This document shows positions 25,401-38,400 of a DNA stretch of 64,000 bases, in pieces. Source of the stretch: Chrysomallon squamiferum (Eukaryota; Mollusca; Gastropoda; Neomphalida; Peltospiridae); contig CM022666.1 in the NCBI GenBank assembly GCA_012295275.1, forward strand, positions 2,265,616 to 2,329,615. The letters are read 5' to 3'. Both the position numbers and the translations under genes were made by a program. The notes below the pieces were generated by a model. The model made no database searches and was not told where the DNA came from. It saw only the letters and a program-made list of their open reading frames with translations. The number at the start of each line of letters is the position of its first letter. Within the stretch, counting starts at the first letter, position 1.

Positions 25401-28024
25401 TAATGATAACATATATCAATGTTAATTCACTTATTAATGAACAAGTAATGATAAAATTACTGGTATGTGGGTAATTCAGAATAAACAAATTTACTTATTT
25501 GTGAATAACTAATGATAACGATACTAATATATGGGTAACTCTAAATAAACCAATTCACTCCATGGATGTAAATTTACCCCAGACTTATGGACTATGGTAC
25601 AAAGTACCCAAACAAAGAACTGAAGAGAAACGATCCTGTAATCCTTTAGCTCTGAGATATTTAATCATTAACTGAGATGCAGCCTAATAACAAAACAAAA
25701 TACCTTTTCCACTCGAAACTCACTCAGAGTTTCAACTCGTTTTCCAAGAATATCAATTGGTTCTTTAAACCTGTTACTGCCAATAATATCCTCAAGAAAT
25801 TCAAGCATTCCGTCTTCATGTTCTGTCAAAGCTTTTGGCTTCATCATGGCAATTTGTTCAACTTCGCCCTATAAGTACAAATAAAATAAGGTAAAAAAAA
25901 TGCTAATTTTTTTTTTAATATCAGTAACTGGACAGAGTTTATTAAATCCTACATGAAAAAAAATATAATAAATAGTGAATGAGTTCATTATAGAAGGATG
26001 TAAAACCGTATCAGTTTCATTACATAGGAATTTATATTACACTGGGTACAAAAAATTTTGTTAATTATTTTCTAAGTTTATATATAACCAGTAGAAAATA
26101 AAAATAAGAAATATTTGAAAAAATATATAATTTAAATTGTCTTTCATTTTGATAGGAATGTTGTAAATGTACTGTTAACTATAAAATAATTCATTAATTA
26201 TTACACTTTAAGGCAAAAAAATAAATATAAAATAAATGTCAAAGACTAATTTCTGGTATTAATACAAACTACACATTTTTTTAAAAATTATTATTTTTTT
26301 TTTACCTGTAAAATGAGGAATCTGTTATGATCGAGATCAATGCCAAATCCTCTAAGCAGTTTTGCAACTTCTTTGTATGAGCTTTTTTTCCCATCGATAC
26401 AGTAATGAGAAGAATTGTCCTTATAAGCCTGTGTGATACAACAATTTTTGAATTTGGTACAATTGTAAATTCATCATCTCCAGGCTGGAATAAATAAAAA
26501 TAAACAAAAATTATTCTTTTGCTTATAAATAATAAATTAAGAAAATCATTTATTTATTTTCAGATCAGGGGATAAAACCAGCCTCTTCATCTATTAAATT
26601 TAGTAGATTTTTTTTTTAATTTTTTAAAATTATCATTCTCTATTATTATAAATTTGAATTAATTTGTCGTACTATTTCATTATTTATCATAATTTTGTGA
26701 TACTTCTGACAATTTAATTTGGGTTGTTGCTGGTTTTTTTTTCTAAATATAAAATTAACAAAATGTTGTAGGATAGATAAAAAAAAAAATTTTAAACAAA
26801 AAAAGATGGTAGATAAATTTAAGAAATTTGAAATAAATACTAACCCCTGTATCTACAATCATCTGGAAATGAACAGCAACAGAACAGAAGGAAATATCTT
26901 TGTGGTTTTGGCTGTTGTGAATTAAAACACCGATTTTTGTGGATCTGATTTTTTTGGCTCGATAACCAAACACGAACAACATGGAGTCTATAACATTTGA
27001 TTTTCCACTTCCATTTGCTCCAATAATGGATGTAAAACTCTGTAAAATGAAATAAAAAATTAAAAGAAGAAGAAGATGTATATATAATAATAAAAATTTT
27101 AAAAATGATAATAAAATTTAATAAAATAAAAGAAATAAAAATATATATAAAATTATAATAATACATTTTATTTTCATTTTAAAATAAAATAAATAAAATA
27201 AAATAAAAATAAATAAAATTTAAAATAAAAATATAATAAATAAATAAATAAAAATTAATACATTAAAAATTGTTGGGGCCCAAAAACTGAAAAACATCAG
27301 AATATTGTTTGGTTCTATCAGAAATAACTTTAATAAACGTGGTTAAATGTTACCTTATGAAAAGGTCCAAGAGTCTGCACACCAGCATAAGACTTGAAGT
27401 TTTCATTAACAATATGCGAAATCATTAGACGAGGTCCATTGATATCATAGGTTGCCACAGATTCAGGAGCTGGGGGTATTTCAATCTCCCCATAGTCTGA
27501 AAATATTTATTCAAATGTGCAGTCTGAAAATATTTATTAAAATGTACAGTCTGAAAAATGTATTATAATGTACAGTCTGAACATATTTATTATAATGTGC
27601 ATAGTCTGTGAAACATCCTGTGTTAAATGTGTTACGTAACATTATCAAATGATTAAATGTATAAATGTACCAAACATATAACTTAAACAGTTATGAATTT
27701 AGTTCATCTTCATTTTTTTTCTTAGAGTTGGTCTAAGCAAATATGTGTGGTTTTCCCTCTCAGTATAGCACAGAAACCTTCACATTCAGTGACAATACAT
27801 CAAAGCAGAATGACATGTAATGGTATCATAATATCACATTATCATCAGATTTTATTTTGATTTCTGTACACAACAGTATGTATAAAGTTAACATACTAAG
27901 AATCTTGAAATGTTAAATGTGAGTAGCTAAAACAAATAACAGTCAAACCTTCAACATTGAACGGTCTCCCAGCTGCTGGAATCGTAGGAATAGCATCCAT
28001 GTCCTCTTCCTCACAGGAAGGCAT
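11731..28024 (-). CDS. SMC4: SMC4, structural maintenance of chromosomes 4 (condensin ATPase)
   Basis: A complete gene in 25 coding exons, ATG at 28024-28022 and stop TAA at 11733-11731. Summed exons give 3784 nt; with two single missing bases restored the model is about 1261 residues, close to the roughly 1288 of human SMC4. Order: N-terminal ATPase lobe with Walker A GANGSGKS (about 80-87), coiled coil 1, hinge (about 578-740, with [14 protein letters not shown] and SGTMSGGG), coiled coil 2, and C-terminal lobe with signature LSGGEK (about 1160-1165) and Walker [12 protein letters not shown] (acidic pair about 1188-1189). SMC4 pairs with SMC2 in condensin I and II and compacts mitotic chromosomes. 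One intron is GC-AG; the others visible are GT-AG, several with weak donors (GTTTGA, GTTCAT, GTTAGT). Frameshifts in exons 4 and 21 are treated in the findings. Confidence 0.95.
14398..18049 (-). CDS. SMC4: SMC4 exons 16-22: second coiled coil
   Basis: Exons: 17927-18049, 17431-17557, 16971-17022, 16323-16460, 15606-15750, 15057-15229, 14398-14577. Landmarks are [50 protein letters not shown] and [17 protein letters not shown]. The 52-nt exon at 16971 is the smallest. Exon 21 (15057-15229) uses a GC donor and lacks one base near 15072-15084; only then does it end in EYWKRE and join LNNLKMH of exon 22 in phase 0. Confidence 0.9.
14737..14780 (-). repeat. Decayed duplicate of the SMC4 exon 22 acceptor
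   Basis: About 190 bp upstream (in gene sense) of the exon 22 acceptor, this stretch repeats it: CTTATAG|CTCACTAATTTGAAAATG against TTTTCAG|CTGAATAATTTGAAAATG. After about eight codons' worth of likeness the copy reads into TAA, and a GTGAAC follows, so it could not replace the real exon. Confidence 0.7.
18506..21095 (-). CDS. SMC4: SMC4 exons 12-15: hinge dimerisation domain
   Basis: Exons: 20964-21095, 19994-20196, 19313-19497, 18506-18618. The sequence runs [49 protein letters not shown], then [33 protein letters not shown] and SGTMSGGG. These are the hinge landmarks of SMC4, where it dimerises with SMC2. Phases 0, 2, 1, 0 all match. Of the printed coding sequence, this part is the best conserved and shows no error. 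Confidence 0.95.
21579..24723 (-). CDS. SMC4: SMC4 exons 6-11: first coiled coil
   Basis: Exons: 24596-24723, 23954-24094, 23245-23395, 22509-22730, 22101-22222, 21579-21687. Translations are charged heptad-like sequence with family landmarks [31 protein letters not shown] and [11 protein letters not shown]. All joins keep frame (phases 2, 2, 0, 0, 2, 0). Introns hold long AT-rich and microsatellite runs, notably 22402-22500 and 22826-22900, but no other gene. Confidence 0.92.
22402..22500. repeat. (AACT)n followed by (AAAT)n
   Basis: Two adjoining tetranucleotide repeats of about 45 bp each end at the donor side of SMC4 exon 9. A related ATCT/TATC array lies at 22826-22900. Confidence 0.95.
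25402..25560. repeat. Three-copy degenerate tandem repeat in SMC4 intron 5
   Basis: Units starting near 25402, 25447 and 25511 share AATGATAAC or AATGATAAA, then TATRTGGGTAAYTC and AATAAACNAATT. Period is roughly 45-65 bp and variable. Confidence 0.6.
25704..28024 (-). CDS. SMC4: SMC4 exons 1-5: N-terminal ATPase lobe
   Basis: Exons: 27949-28024, 27354-27496, 26845-27039, 26306-26484, 25704-25868. Exon 1 starts MPSCEEED, 5 bp after its own acceptor (AAACAG|CAAA). Exon 2 carries [17 protein letters not shown], the conserved entry to the fold. Exon 3 holds Walker A and [20 protein letters not shown]. Exon 4 holds [10 protein letters not shown] and, in another frame, [15 protein letters not shown] and HNRFLILQ. 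Exon 5 holds [12 protein letters not shown] (Q-loop region) and LEFLEDIIG. Phases run 1, 0, 0, 0, 0 only if exon 4 (179 nt) regains one base. Confidence 0.93.
27494..27614 (-). repeat. 27-bp tandem array made of the SMC4 exon 2 acceptor
   Basis: Four units (27494-27520, 27521-27547, 27548-27573, 27574-27602) and the start of a fifth follow one another. In gene sense each ends ...AATAAATATTTTCAG followed by ACT, and the last abuts the real exon 2. Use of an upstream copy would add 27 nt, a multiple of three, but the added sequence carries an in-frame TAA. Confidence 0.9.
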
Positions 28025-28982
28025 TTTGCTGTTTTATAATAAGTATAAAATTAAAATAAGACATTTTATTTGACAACACTTTTATAAAATGTTAACCTTA
28101 CTTTTTAGAACTTTTTTTTTTTTTTTTAATACTGTGTGTGTGTGTGTGTGTGTGTGTTTTATTATGATTATTAGTCCAAATCTTTGACAACAACTTGTAT
28201 TATAAATTTTATTCCCAACAAATAAGAATTCTGGATATACTGAATTTCTTTATTATTTTATAATATTAATAGTAATAATTTTTTTTTTAAATTACAGGAA
28301 TAAATAAATAATAGTAGAAATAATAATAATGACAACAATAATATAATTTTCATTTTTCAAAAAACAACAATACATTAAAGTCACAACTAGTGCACCTAAA
28401 CTGGAGGCAGCAAACAGGAAAGAGTTCAAGTGGTGATGGTAAACATTTATTATTATTTTGACGTCACTGTCAGAGGTGTATGGACAACACATCTTAAAAT
28501 TTAAATAACAAAAAAGGTATGTGATCAGTTCACTTCCACACTAATCAAGAATTTGAAGGAAGATTTAAAACCAAAACTGAAAAAACTGAAAATAAATGTC
28601 CGTTTTCTAAAAGGATTTTTTTTTTTATTTGTTGTTTTGTTATTGTAACTGTTTCGTTTTGTTCTGTTCTGTTAAAAGCAAATAACAATAAATCATTGAT
28701 TGTACGCATTAAATAACGAAAAGACCGTATTATAATTTGTTGAATATAATTTCTAAACTTTAATTACTAAGTTATAGTATAACTTAGTACATTTAATGAT
28801 ACAGAAACTGAGAAATGAGAAATACGCTAATTGAACAATCGATCCACGATTTGTACAACTAGCAATGCCAATTGTATTTACTAAGTTGGGATATTTAGTA
28901 ATTTATTCTGCTAACATTAACATTTCTTACTCTGTAGCTGTAATTAATCGAGAAAAAACAACAACAAAACTTTATAGATTTT

Positions 28983-29090
28983 ACTTACCTTTCAATTCTT
29001 AAATCTGGCGCTCAAATTTTAAACTGGTAACTGTGAAAGTATTTCGAAGTACAATATAACCAGTCTACTTCCGAAAAGGGGTCATTCTCA
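28983..29090 (-). promoter_or_regulatory. SMC4 5'UTR exon and promoter
   Basis: A strong donor AAAG|GTAAGT (exon end 28989) lies about 1 kb upstream of the ATG exon, whose acceptor is AAAACAG at about 28030. The exon holds CpGs (GGCGCTC), and ACTTCCG at 29067-29073 is CGGAAGT on the gene strand, an ETS-type site like the one near 3810. The start site itself is not visible. Confidence 0.5.
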
Positions 29091-29857
29091 AATACATTTT
29101 TTATTACAGTGACATTTAAGGAATATTTATTGCATATCTATTACATTACATTTTAAATAACACAGCAGTTTATTTTAAATTGTTGTTTAATTTGATGTTT
29201 GCCAGTTATTTAATATCCTCAAAATATAAATAATAGTTTTAATCAGCATTAACAGTTCAATCTTTCACAGTGATAAACGCAGATTAGCAAGTCATATTAA
29301 AAACGTTAGAGCTTAAGTAATTTTAGTTATATTTATTTTATTTTATTCTTTTAATTCTTATTTTATTATTAGAACTTTTTTTGTTGTTGTTTTTATATGA
29401 ACGATACAGATTGGAAATTATATTCATATATTAAATCTTCAATAATTTGCTCTATTCGACGATCAGAATAAAGAAAAGACAAGTGATAAACAGTCTAATT
29501 TCTGGATTTCTGTTTTGTTTTTGTTTTTTTTTCTGTTTTATATAAAATAAATATTTATTTATTTATTTATTTTAATGTTCTGCTAAATGTCATCCAACTG
29601 CCACAAAACTATTGTTCACAGCATTATTTATTGAGTGAATTTTCTTAATTTCTTCCATAAAAGATTAATTGCATAACTTGAACAAGTGTTATAAAACAAT
29701 TATTCTTATGGGCGTTGAAGGATTTCTGACAGAGAAGTCTTTAAAAGGATTTCATTTGCCTCTGGTTACGTCTATTTTAATGGAAGAAAATACGCCCATA
29801 ATTGCATTCACGTTTTTAAATTAATGGCTGAATTAATTATTTAATGACATACAAACC

Positions 29858-29951
<94 letters not shown>

Positions 29952-30400
29952 TACATTATTTTTGCTGTTCAGTTATGTATATTCACAGCATTTATTGCAT
30001 ATACAGTTATTAGGTATATCATCTATATGCAGGCTTTTTCGTTTCCACGTAAATTCATGCTGCATGTACTTAATTATTAGCATTATCTCAGAGGCTACAT
30101 AGACTGTGCATTATAAATTCAGATATTAATGGACACGTAAGTATTGAACTAACTGATAATGTATATTATTTATTTTTCTGAAAATGTGGACTATTCGAAA
30201 TGATCCGATCCGGTAGGCATGTAATAATTTATAAAGAGGTATCAGTTATCGAGAATTCAGCAACGCGTATGAATTCAATTAAATTTCCGAAGTTTTAAAA
30301 GTTTGTTTCTTTTTTCGTCAGTGATATTGTTTCAATAGACGTGCAATTGTTTTTTTGTCTTGTTGTTGTTGTTAGGCTTATTTTTTGTGTTTTATTATTA

Positions 30401-30446
<46 letters not shown>

Positions 30447-31187
30447 TGTTATTATTTATTTATTTATTTAAAAAAATAATAATAAAAAATAAAATATTAT
30501 CTTATCGTATCACTGCTATTGTAATAACTATTATAAATGATAATGGAACTAAAGTTTACAAAGTCTTTTATGTATCTTTTCTATTTGGGGTGGGTTCCTT
30601 TTTCTTTTTTCTTTTTTTCTTTCTTTTTTCTTTTTTTTTTTTTTTTTTTTTTTTTTTTCTTCTTCTTCTTCTGTTATTGTTGATATTATTATTCATACGC
30701 TCGTCTTGGCGATTTTAAGGCGGTGACTAGAGCGTAATGGCTCGAAGTAAAAGATTGTCAATAGACTGGATCCTTGAATCACTCGGACTATTTCCACACA
30801 TAAGTAAACATAAATAACAGTGTCTTTGGTATTTTTAAAACGGGAAATAACTCGGCGTTTTCGCCAAACCAGATCCAAAAACGCCTAAGGCGAACGTTCT
30901 GCTTGTTCAGACATTTTCTTTAGAACGCATACTGATCACAGCGGAAATCACGTACATTAAAATAGATAAATAATAATAAACGGCTACGTTTTTACATTTG
31001 TTTCATTGCGTTAATGTATGAATAGAACATATTTGTTGTAGAATTATGTGAAAAACGATTAAAAACAAAACAAAACAAAACAACAACAACAAAAAACAAA
31101 ACAAATAAAACTAAAATGTTGACCGTCAGTTATATTAGTTGTAAAACAGCAGTAATGAAGTAAGTATGTAAAACGGGAATACAAAGA

Positions 31188-31218
<31 letters not shown>

Positions 31219-31350
31219 CTAGTACGGCATCTCGTCATTTTTTAAATTTGTTTTATTTTGTTTGATAAATAAATCAAGATGAATACTATTTTAAATGAAA
31301 ACAATAATTTCTTCTTTATATAAACAACTAGTAAATAAGGAATGCCTTGT
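29091..31350. other. Divergent intergenic region, SMC4 / kinase
   Basis: No coding exon was found. Contents: (TC)n(AC)n at 29862-29949, an ATT run at 30400-30443, a pyrimidine tract at 30597-30672, and poly-T at 31186-31212. A CpG-richer patch at 30690-30960 (ACGCTCGTCTTGGCG, CTCGGCGTTTTCGCC) may be regulatory. Confidence 0.5.
29862..29949. repeat. (TC)n(AC)n compound microsatellite
   Basis: About 50 bp of TC directly joins about 35 bp of AC. Confidence 0.97.
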
Positions 31351-31760
31351 GTTAGTTTCCGGTTGACTTCAGTAAGTCTCAGTTTATTTAGAGAAAAACT
31401 GCGTATCTTTATCATTGTCAAGTTTATTTGAGTATAATATGAGGGGTCACATACCTGTCACTTTACGAAGGTGAAGAAAGTTACCTCACCTTTAGGTCAG
31501 AGGTAATGAGGCAAATCATGTAAAAATGCGCGCATGAATCTCATGAGCACAGGAATAATTTGATAATTTTAATTTATGCATCAAAAATACAAAAGCAATT
31601 CCACTTTATTTTCTTTATATAACAAGTAACATGTGTTGTAAATATTTATAATCATGTTGCATTGAATGATACATGGAACTATATTATGCGTGTGAACACA
31701 AGTTATAAGTAGGGCACACCCTTGAAACAAGATGGCGGCAGTCATTCGATGTGGACAAGT
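31350..31760 (+). promoter_or_regulatory. Probable kinase promoter with YY1-type motif
   Basis: ACAAGATGGCGGCA at 31727-31740 matches the YY1 start-site motif (AAGATGGCGGC) found in animal promoters. TTTCCGG at about 31355 is an ETS-type core. AGGTCAGAGGTAA at about 31494 resembles a DR1 nuclear-receptor element. It lies about 220 bp upstream of a candidate first coding exon. Confidence 0.4.
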
Positions 31761-31954
31761 GGTCATAAAACATGGTACAGAACATAAAAGTGATGGAATT
31801 TAAGTTCTAGAAACCAGCATAGCCAATGGTTCGGTCACAGCAACAATTTATTAGCAAACTTTCCTCTCATCCAGACAAAAACAACCATTATTTTCTTTTA
31901 TTTCTAAAGTTTTTACCTTGATTCTTGAAGTAATTTGGGAAATCCTGATACGGA

Positions 31955-31975
31955 ATGAAAATGGCAGTACAACAG
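31955..31975 (+). CDS. Kinase candidate first coding exon 1a
   Basis: ATG AAA ATG GCA GTA CAA CAG is followed by GTGAGA, giving MKMAVQQ in phase 0, which joins GKISVDPEV of exon 2 in frame. An upstream in-frame TGA at 31946-31948 limits the start. It sits about 220 bp downstream of the YY1-type motif. Confidence 0.5.
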
Positions 31976-33499
31976 GTGAGAAAAAAAATAGTTGTGAAAT
32001 TTATCTGTTGTTTACTCTTTGTTTACATACATTCTGTAGATGCGTTTTATCAGAAGACGTACATGAATGGCAGTTCTGTAATGTTTGAAACGTAGGTCAG
32101 CATGTTCGGATCGATTACCTGTAAGCAGTGTACCACTAGTAAATGTGTATCACTGCATGGGTTTGTTGACACTGTAGAGGTTGAGTTAGGTTGGTCCCCA
32201 TCACATTCCTTATCCCATACTTAATAGCCTTCTTAAAAGTCAAAGTTGTGGGTATAATTCCCGAAAATAATAATTTAAAATGATAATTATTGAACTGGAC
32301 ATGGATACAAATTTTATGCATTGAGTTTGTAAAAGAATATTTGAACGACTGGCATACAGTTTTTATAAATTAGTACGTAGAAAAAAGTATGTATGTAGAA
32401 TATTAATTTTTATTCAATTACATAAAACTTAATATGAGTAAGTACTTGTAACACTATATGTAAATTAAGTAACAGAAATGGGACAAAAAAGAAGAGAAAA
32501 TGTATCTTCTTGATATGGGTTTTGACCCACCTACATTAAATAACAAATGTGCATAATCATGGACAAAATTTTGTTTATGGAAGTTTTTCATTTTACCTAA
32601 CAAATAAAGCAGTTCTTATTTGCATGTTTATGGTAAAATTAAACAATTAACATAACCATATAGCTAAAAGTACTGTCTTTCATAAGGCACTTTTTAGCCA
32701 CATATAAATAACCCCATATCTCTAAAGTTTCACAATGAATTACATTCACAAACTGCACAAAACATTGCCATCTGCTGACAGTCAGAACATGATCAAATAA
32801 TTAGGTCACGACCACTTCAATCTATTTTTGTGAAACTCACTTGTTCTGCATCAAAACCCATATTGCATTAAAAAGTAAGAATATTACAGTATACACATAC
32901 TGGCTAGAAACAAACAAAAACTTGCAGTATATATTGAATTTAATGTTTATATTTCAATCATGTATATATATGTTACATTATGCCTCTGTCAGTAATAACA
33001 AGAAAAACGTAGTTATTTCTGCATAACACGAGATTGTTGCTTATCTGTGTCAAAACAGATATCTTAAATTATAAAAGGACATGTTCATAAAACTGAAATC
33101 AGATAGTTTGAAACGTATACTCAGAATACGTCATAAAAAGCAAATGTAACAGTATATAAGTTTTCTATTTTGCTGTTCTACTGCTCAATGAAAATTGCAT
33201 AATTTCACAAGAACTGTATGATTAACCAGCATGATTTCAAATTTTGGACACATAAAGATTATTATGGCTCCAACATAAAGTATCAAAAATCGGGTTACAA
33301 TACAGTAACCAACATTACATTTCTTTAAAAACAGATACGGGCACATATTTCATAATTACATACATTCTTTGAAAATTTATTAAATTTTGTTTTCAGACAG
33401 TGTTTTGTGATTGTTTTAAATAACCTGCTTGTTTTAAATAACCTGCTTATAGATGCATTATATCATACTGAACCACAAATAATCAATTTGTTATATAGG

Positions 33500-33530
<31 letters not shown>

Positions 33531-35389
33531 CTAGACAGATAAATAAAATATTCCAAAGCAGCAGAAAAACATCTTTTAATTTTACAATTTATCCTAGTTG
33601 ATAGATATTTCACACAGGACATTTTTGGTTTTTAATCTTTATCCAGTACCATAACATTAAGATGGCAAAAAGTATGGAGTAAATTTATAAATTTTTATTC
33701 CTGTCTTTGAAATAATGTAGAACACAAGATAAGCAAAACAAAATATGCATCTACAGTGGCTTGGAAACCTGAAGGTTAACTTTATTTGATTATATCCTGG
33801 TCCTGTTTAGTTTACTCATCTCTACAACTACGTCACTACAGCAGGATGCCAGAGAAGTGGTCATGCAGCAGTCTAGCACATTCTCTGCAAATTAACCTCT
33901 GGTCACTTTGATGAGTATGAGGTAAATTCTACCTGATAGGTATGAGAAATGCACACTTGTTAATAGTTTTTCAGGTTGTGGCAGTAATGTAAGGCAGGGA
34001 TGTAATTATACATCAAACGTTGATTTGGCCTGTCACTTTGTACTGCAAATGAGATAAATACTGGCACAGTTCTCTGCCGATTACACTCTTATGAAAATTA
34101 CAGATGTTTCATTTTAGTTATTGTATATATTCATTTATAGATGAATATAGATGGAACAGCTTGTCATAGCAATTATTTTTTTTTAAATTATAATTTTTGA
34201 ATTGAATGTAAACATTAATTTGATAAAACCCCAAACAGCACTGTTAAGTAAATGAAATAAAAACACTAGATTATAAATTCGGTAAAAAAACATTTTCATC
34301 ACAAATGAAATTTGTTAATTTAAGATGTTTCAGTGCCTTCAAATTTTAGTTGGAATTAAACAGAAATATATTGTATACATGAACATACATGAATTTTTTT
34401 ACTTTTTTGAATAAGAAGACTAAAATCATATGCCTGAGTGTCTTTCAAAAAAAAACAAAAAAACTATTGTTCTGTTATCTTCAAATGTAGACATAAATTA
34501 TCTATTTCTGTTGACAATGAATTTTGTTTATCTTCATTTGTAAGACAAGCACGCAATCCACTTGTGTGGGTGTGTGTGTGTGCGTGTACGTACATATATA
34601 GACATATTTCATAAAATGATTCAGTGATAAATACATGACACAAATATGAAAAAGAAGAAGATAACAAAGAGGCCTTACTGTGATTAAAAACTGATACAGT
34701 GATAGTTATAATGAAAGCATTGTATTGCTGGCAGATAAACTATGATAATGTTCAACTGGTCCACTTTAAATAACAGTTACAGTAGATAAAATTAGTTAAT
34801 ATAATTGTTTTAATTATATTTATATATATCTATAAGTGTGTGTGGTAATTTGATCTAGAGCTCCTCTTAAAATTAAATGCAAAACTTGTTTTTTTAAATT
34901 TGCTTTTTGTGCTTCCTTCTTTATTTTACTATATCCATAAAAGTAGAAATAATTTAAAATAATAAAAAATATGTTCTGTTTTAAACTTGGTCTTAATTTA
35001 GTTTAATAATATATTTTTTATTTTTTTTTTTTTTTCAAAATCAAAATGTCTTTTATTATTTACAGTTTGAGTAATGTCCCTTTCATTTTTTTTGTAAATT
35101 TTTAATGTGCCTCAGCACTTATGTGACTTCCTTTTATAATGTACCAAGTGCATTTATAAATATTTTAAACTTTTTTCATTTCAAAGATCGATGTGTTGGT
35201 TATAACAGATACATATATATTATTATTTTATTTTTTTAACATTGTGTTCTGAATGAACTGGGATGTGATATATATATCAGTCAAATTTTAAAAGAAAAAT
35301 GTGGCCCCACAGTAAGGATTGAGTCATATACAAACAAATATTTTAAATAGTTCTTATTTATATAAATAATGTTTGACAGAATTTATATA

Positions 35390-35424
<35 letters not shown>

Positions 35425-38400
35425 CATTTTGTATAAAAACATTTTTTAATGCAAGATAACATATATTACAAAGCACTATTTTTTTTTCCTTCTAGTTATT
35501 AATTGTTAAAAAAAAAAAATAACCAAACATCATAATCATTTTGTACCTAGCGGGTGCTCAAGAAATGAATAAATCTTCTAATTTGGTGTGTATACATTTT
35601 AATTATGGCAGTTATGTTAAGAATGCATTTAACATGTCCAGATCTGTAAACATGCTTACAGTTTAAGCAAAACAACATCTGGAATATGCAGAATTATCGG
35701 ATGATAATTATAAACAATATGTTATGCACATAAATATTTTTTATTTGCTCTCCCCTCCAAAAAAAAAAGGAAACAACAACATTCTTTAATCATACATATT
35801 AATTAAGCATATCTTCATTTGTTCATTGCATAGTATTTTATTCCAGCTGTTACTACAGTGATAAAAAAAAAAAATCCATAGTGCATAGCCTATATATTCT
35901 TTCCTGTCTGAATAACTATAAGCAAAAAAAGACAAAATTTCTTGATATATATGGAGGGGAATGTATTGGCTTTTCTTTGAAAAATGTTATAAATACCAGA
36001 CATTTGACACAGAGCAGGAAATAATTGTAATATAAAGTGGTCTAGTAAACAAGACTAACTTTATAAATAAACATCTGACAAGAAAAGTAATGTCCTTTTT
36101 GTAAACTGAAGGAACATTTGTGGCCTTACATCGTCTTCTCACTTTGTTGTTGTAATTGCAAATTACAAACCAGGTTCTGCCCACTTTCAGTTTGAATGGA
36201 ACATGCAAGTACATGATCTGTGGTATTAACCTTAGAGTTAGTGGTATATTGTACACTTAACAGCTGCTGGTACTTTTCTGAACTTCAGTACACCACTTAG
36301 TCCCTGCTTTTTCTCATACAGAACCTTCCTGAAAGAACACATCTCTGTTTTTTTGAACATCAGAGTTTCTGCTTTTTTGGAATGACACTGCAGAAGTGAA
36401 ACTGCAGTTCTTATTAATAGTCTGCTAATGAACCTCTTTGTTTTCCTCCCTTATTTACCAGTACTACAGTCTGTGCCTACTACAATAAACCAGTGATTCT
36501 GTCCTTATTTCAACACACCACCAACACTGTGTTTGTTGCAACACATCACTGATATTTTGATATTTTCATCTTTTTATCCAGTAAGTCTTACACTCTTCTC
36601 ATTAGCATTTCACTATTCTGGCTGATTTTTCTCTTTCTAGTTTTTTATTTTGCATGACAGTACATACCATGGTTTTTAATAAAAAATATTACTGATATTT
36701 ACAGACATTGTTCAAAATGAATGTATTTACTTTCAGCAGACTGTTGCAAAATTATTTCTTTTGCCTACTTTTTTTTTTATTTATTTTTTTTTTTTTTTTT
36801 TTTTCAATTTCCATTTTAATTTATGAAACCTCCCAGTTCTGTTTTTGAGTTAGCCAGCTGTGAAAATGAACTGCCATATTTAATGGACTAAATACAAAAT
36901 TAGAATTATAACAGTATCCTTGCTGGGAGAAGAAAAAAGTTTTCTTTAGTACTGACCCCAGAACTCGTTTTATTGCCAGATGATTGGTTTTATGTTTGTT
37001 ATTAAAAAAGAAAAAGCTGAATGCACGTTTTCTTTTTTTTTTTTTTTCTTGCAAAAGGATGAAAGAATGTAGCTGATGGATTGTAAAATTTAGGGGAAAA
37101 AAAATGAATTGCATAGTTGAATATGTTGTTTGAATGTTGTGATAATATTAAAATATCTTGCACAGGGTTATTTCCAGATTGAAAAATAGGTGACCTACAT
37201 GAATGTGAGCATTTTGCTGATAGGCACAAGCAAACCAGTTGGTCTAGTGACTTAGATTTCATAACTGATGTGTACGCATGGCATAATAGGATTGCTGGTT
37301 GAATAGAATTAATAATAAAAAAAAATATTGGCAGTTTTAATTAATCCGTATATCATATGGATCAAGGTGAATGCAATATATGAATCAGTTAAAAGCTGAC
37401 AGTAGTTTGTTTGTTGGGGATTTTTGTAATAATAGTTACAACAACAACAGTAAAAATAAATACTTCTGTAAATAACAAACACTGTGAAAACGTCTCTTAT
37501 TTTCCTATTGCATAACATATTATTATTTATCACTATAAAATGGTTTCTCATCCTTTCACAAAAAAAAAATGTCTCCTTTTACTTATTTCTGCAGTCAGTT
37601 TGAGGCAGTAATTTTGGAGAAAAGAAAACAAAGAGAATAAAGTGTCATGATTTATTGCATGTAGCGCAATGGTGTTTATTCAGATAATCTTTATCACCAG
37701 TATTTATTCATGATACCTCCAGTTGCAAGTATACCTGACAGATAGGTATATATTCCACTTATTTATGTTCCCATGTGACTTGCAACATCAGCACCTGAAG
37801 GGTTAGAGTCCTAACCTGTACGAAATGTTGTCAGAAGAAAGGTTTTCATTTATTCACATCCCAATATTTTAATTTTGGTTTTACATCTAGTTATTATTTA
37901 ACTTGTATTAATACAGCTATTTATGGGTTAACTTAATTCTCAAGCATTTTTATTGCATTTTTAACTGTTAATAAAATATTACCAAACACATTTTTATGTG
38001 TGTGTATCCCAGTATTGAATTCTAGAGTTATTTTTAGGTTTATTCAGCATTTGATAGTGCTGTATGAAATAAAATTAAACTGATTTTCTTATTTTTATAT
38101 GTGAACTCTGAATTCTGAAATAACATCCAGTTCTTATCTACCTTTAATAATAGTGGAGCCATTGTGCTGATTATTCCATACATTGGCAGGTTTTAACAAA
38201 ATGTTTTTTGAAGCTGAACATTTAAAAAAATGATTATTATTTTTTTTTTTTTAAACGTGTTCAACAACTGATTAATCATCATAATCATTGATTTAAAAAT
38301 TACGATCTGATATGATTTTTTTTTTTTTTTTGAATTCCTTAGAAACCATATAAACTCCAAAACAAACAAATTTTTCTTTAACTATATTTCTTGTTAAAAG

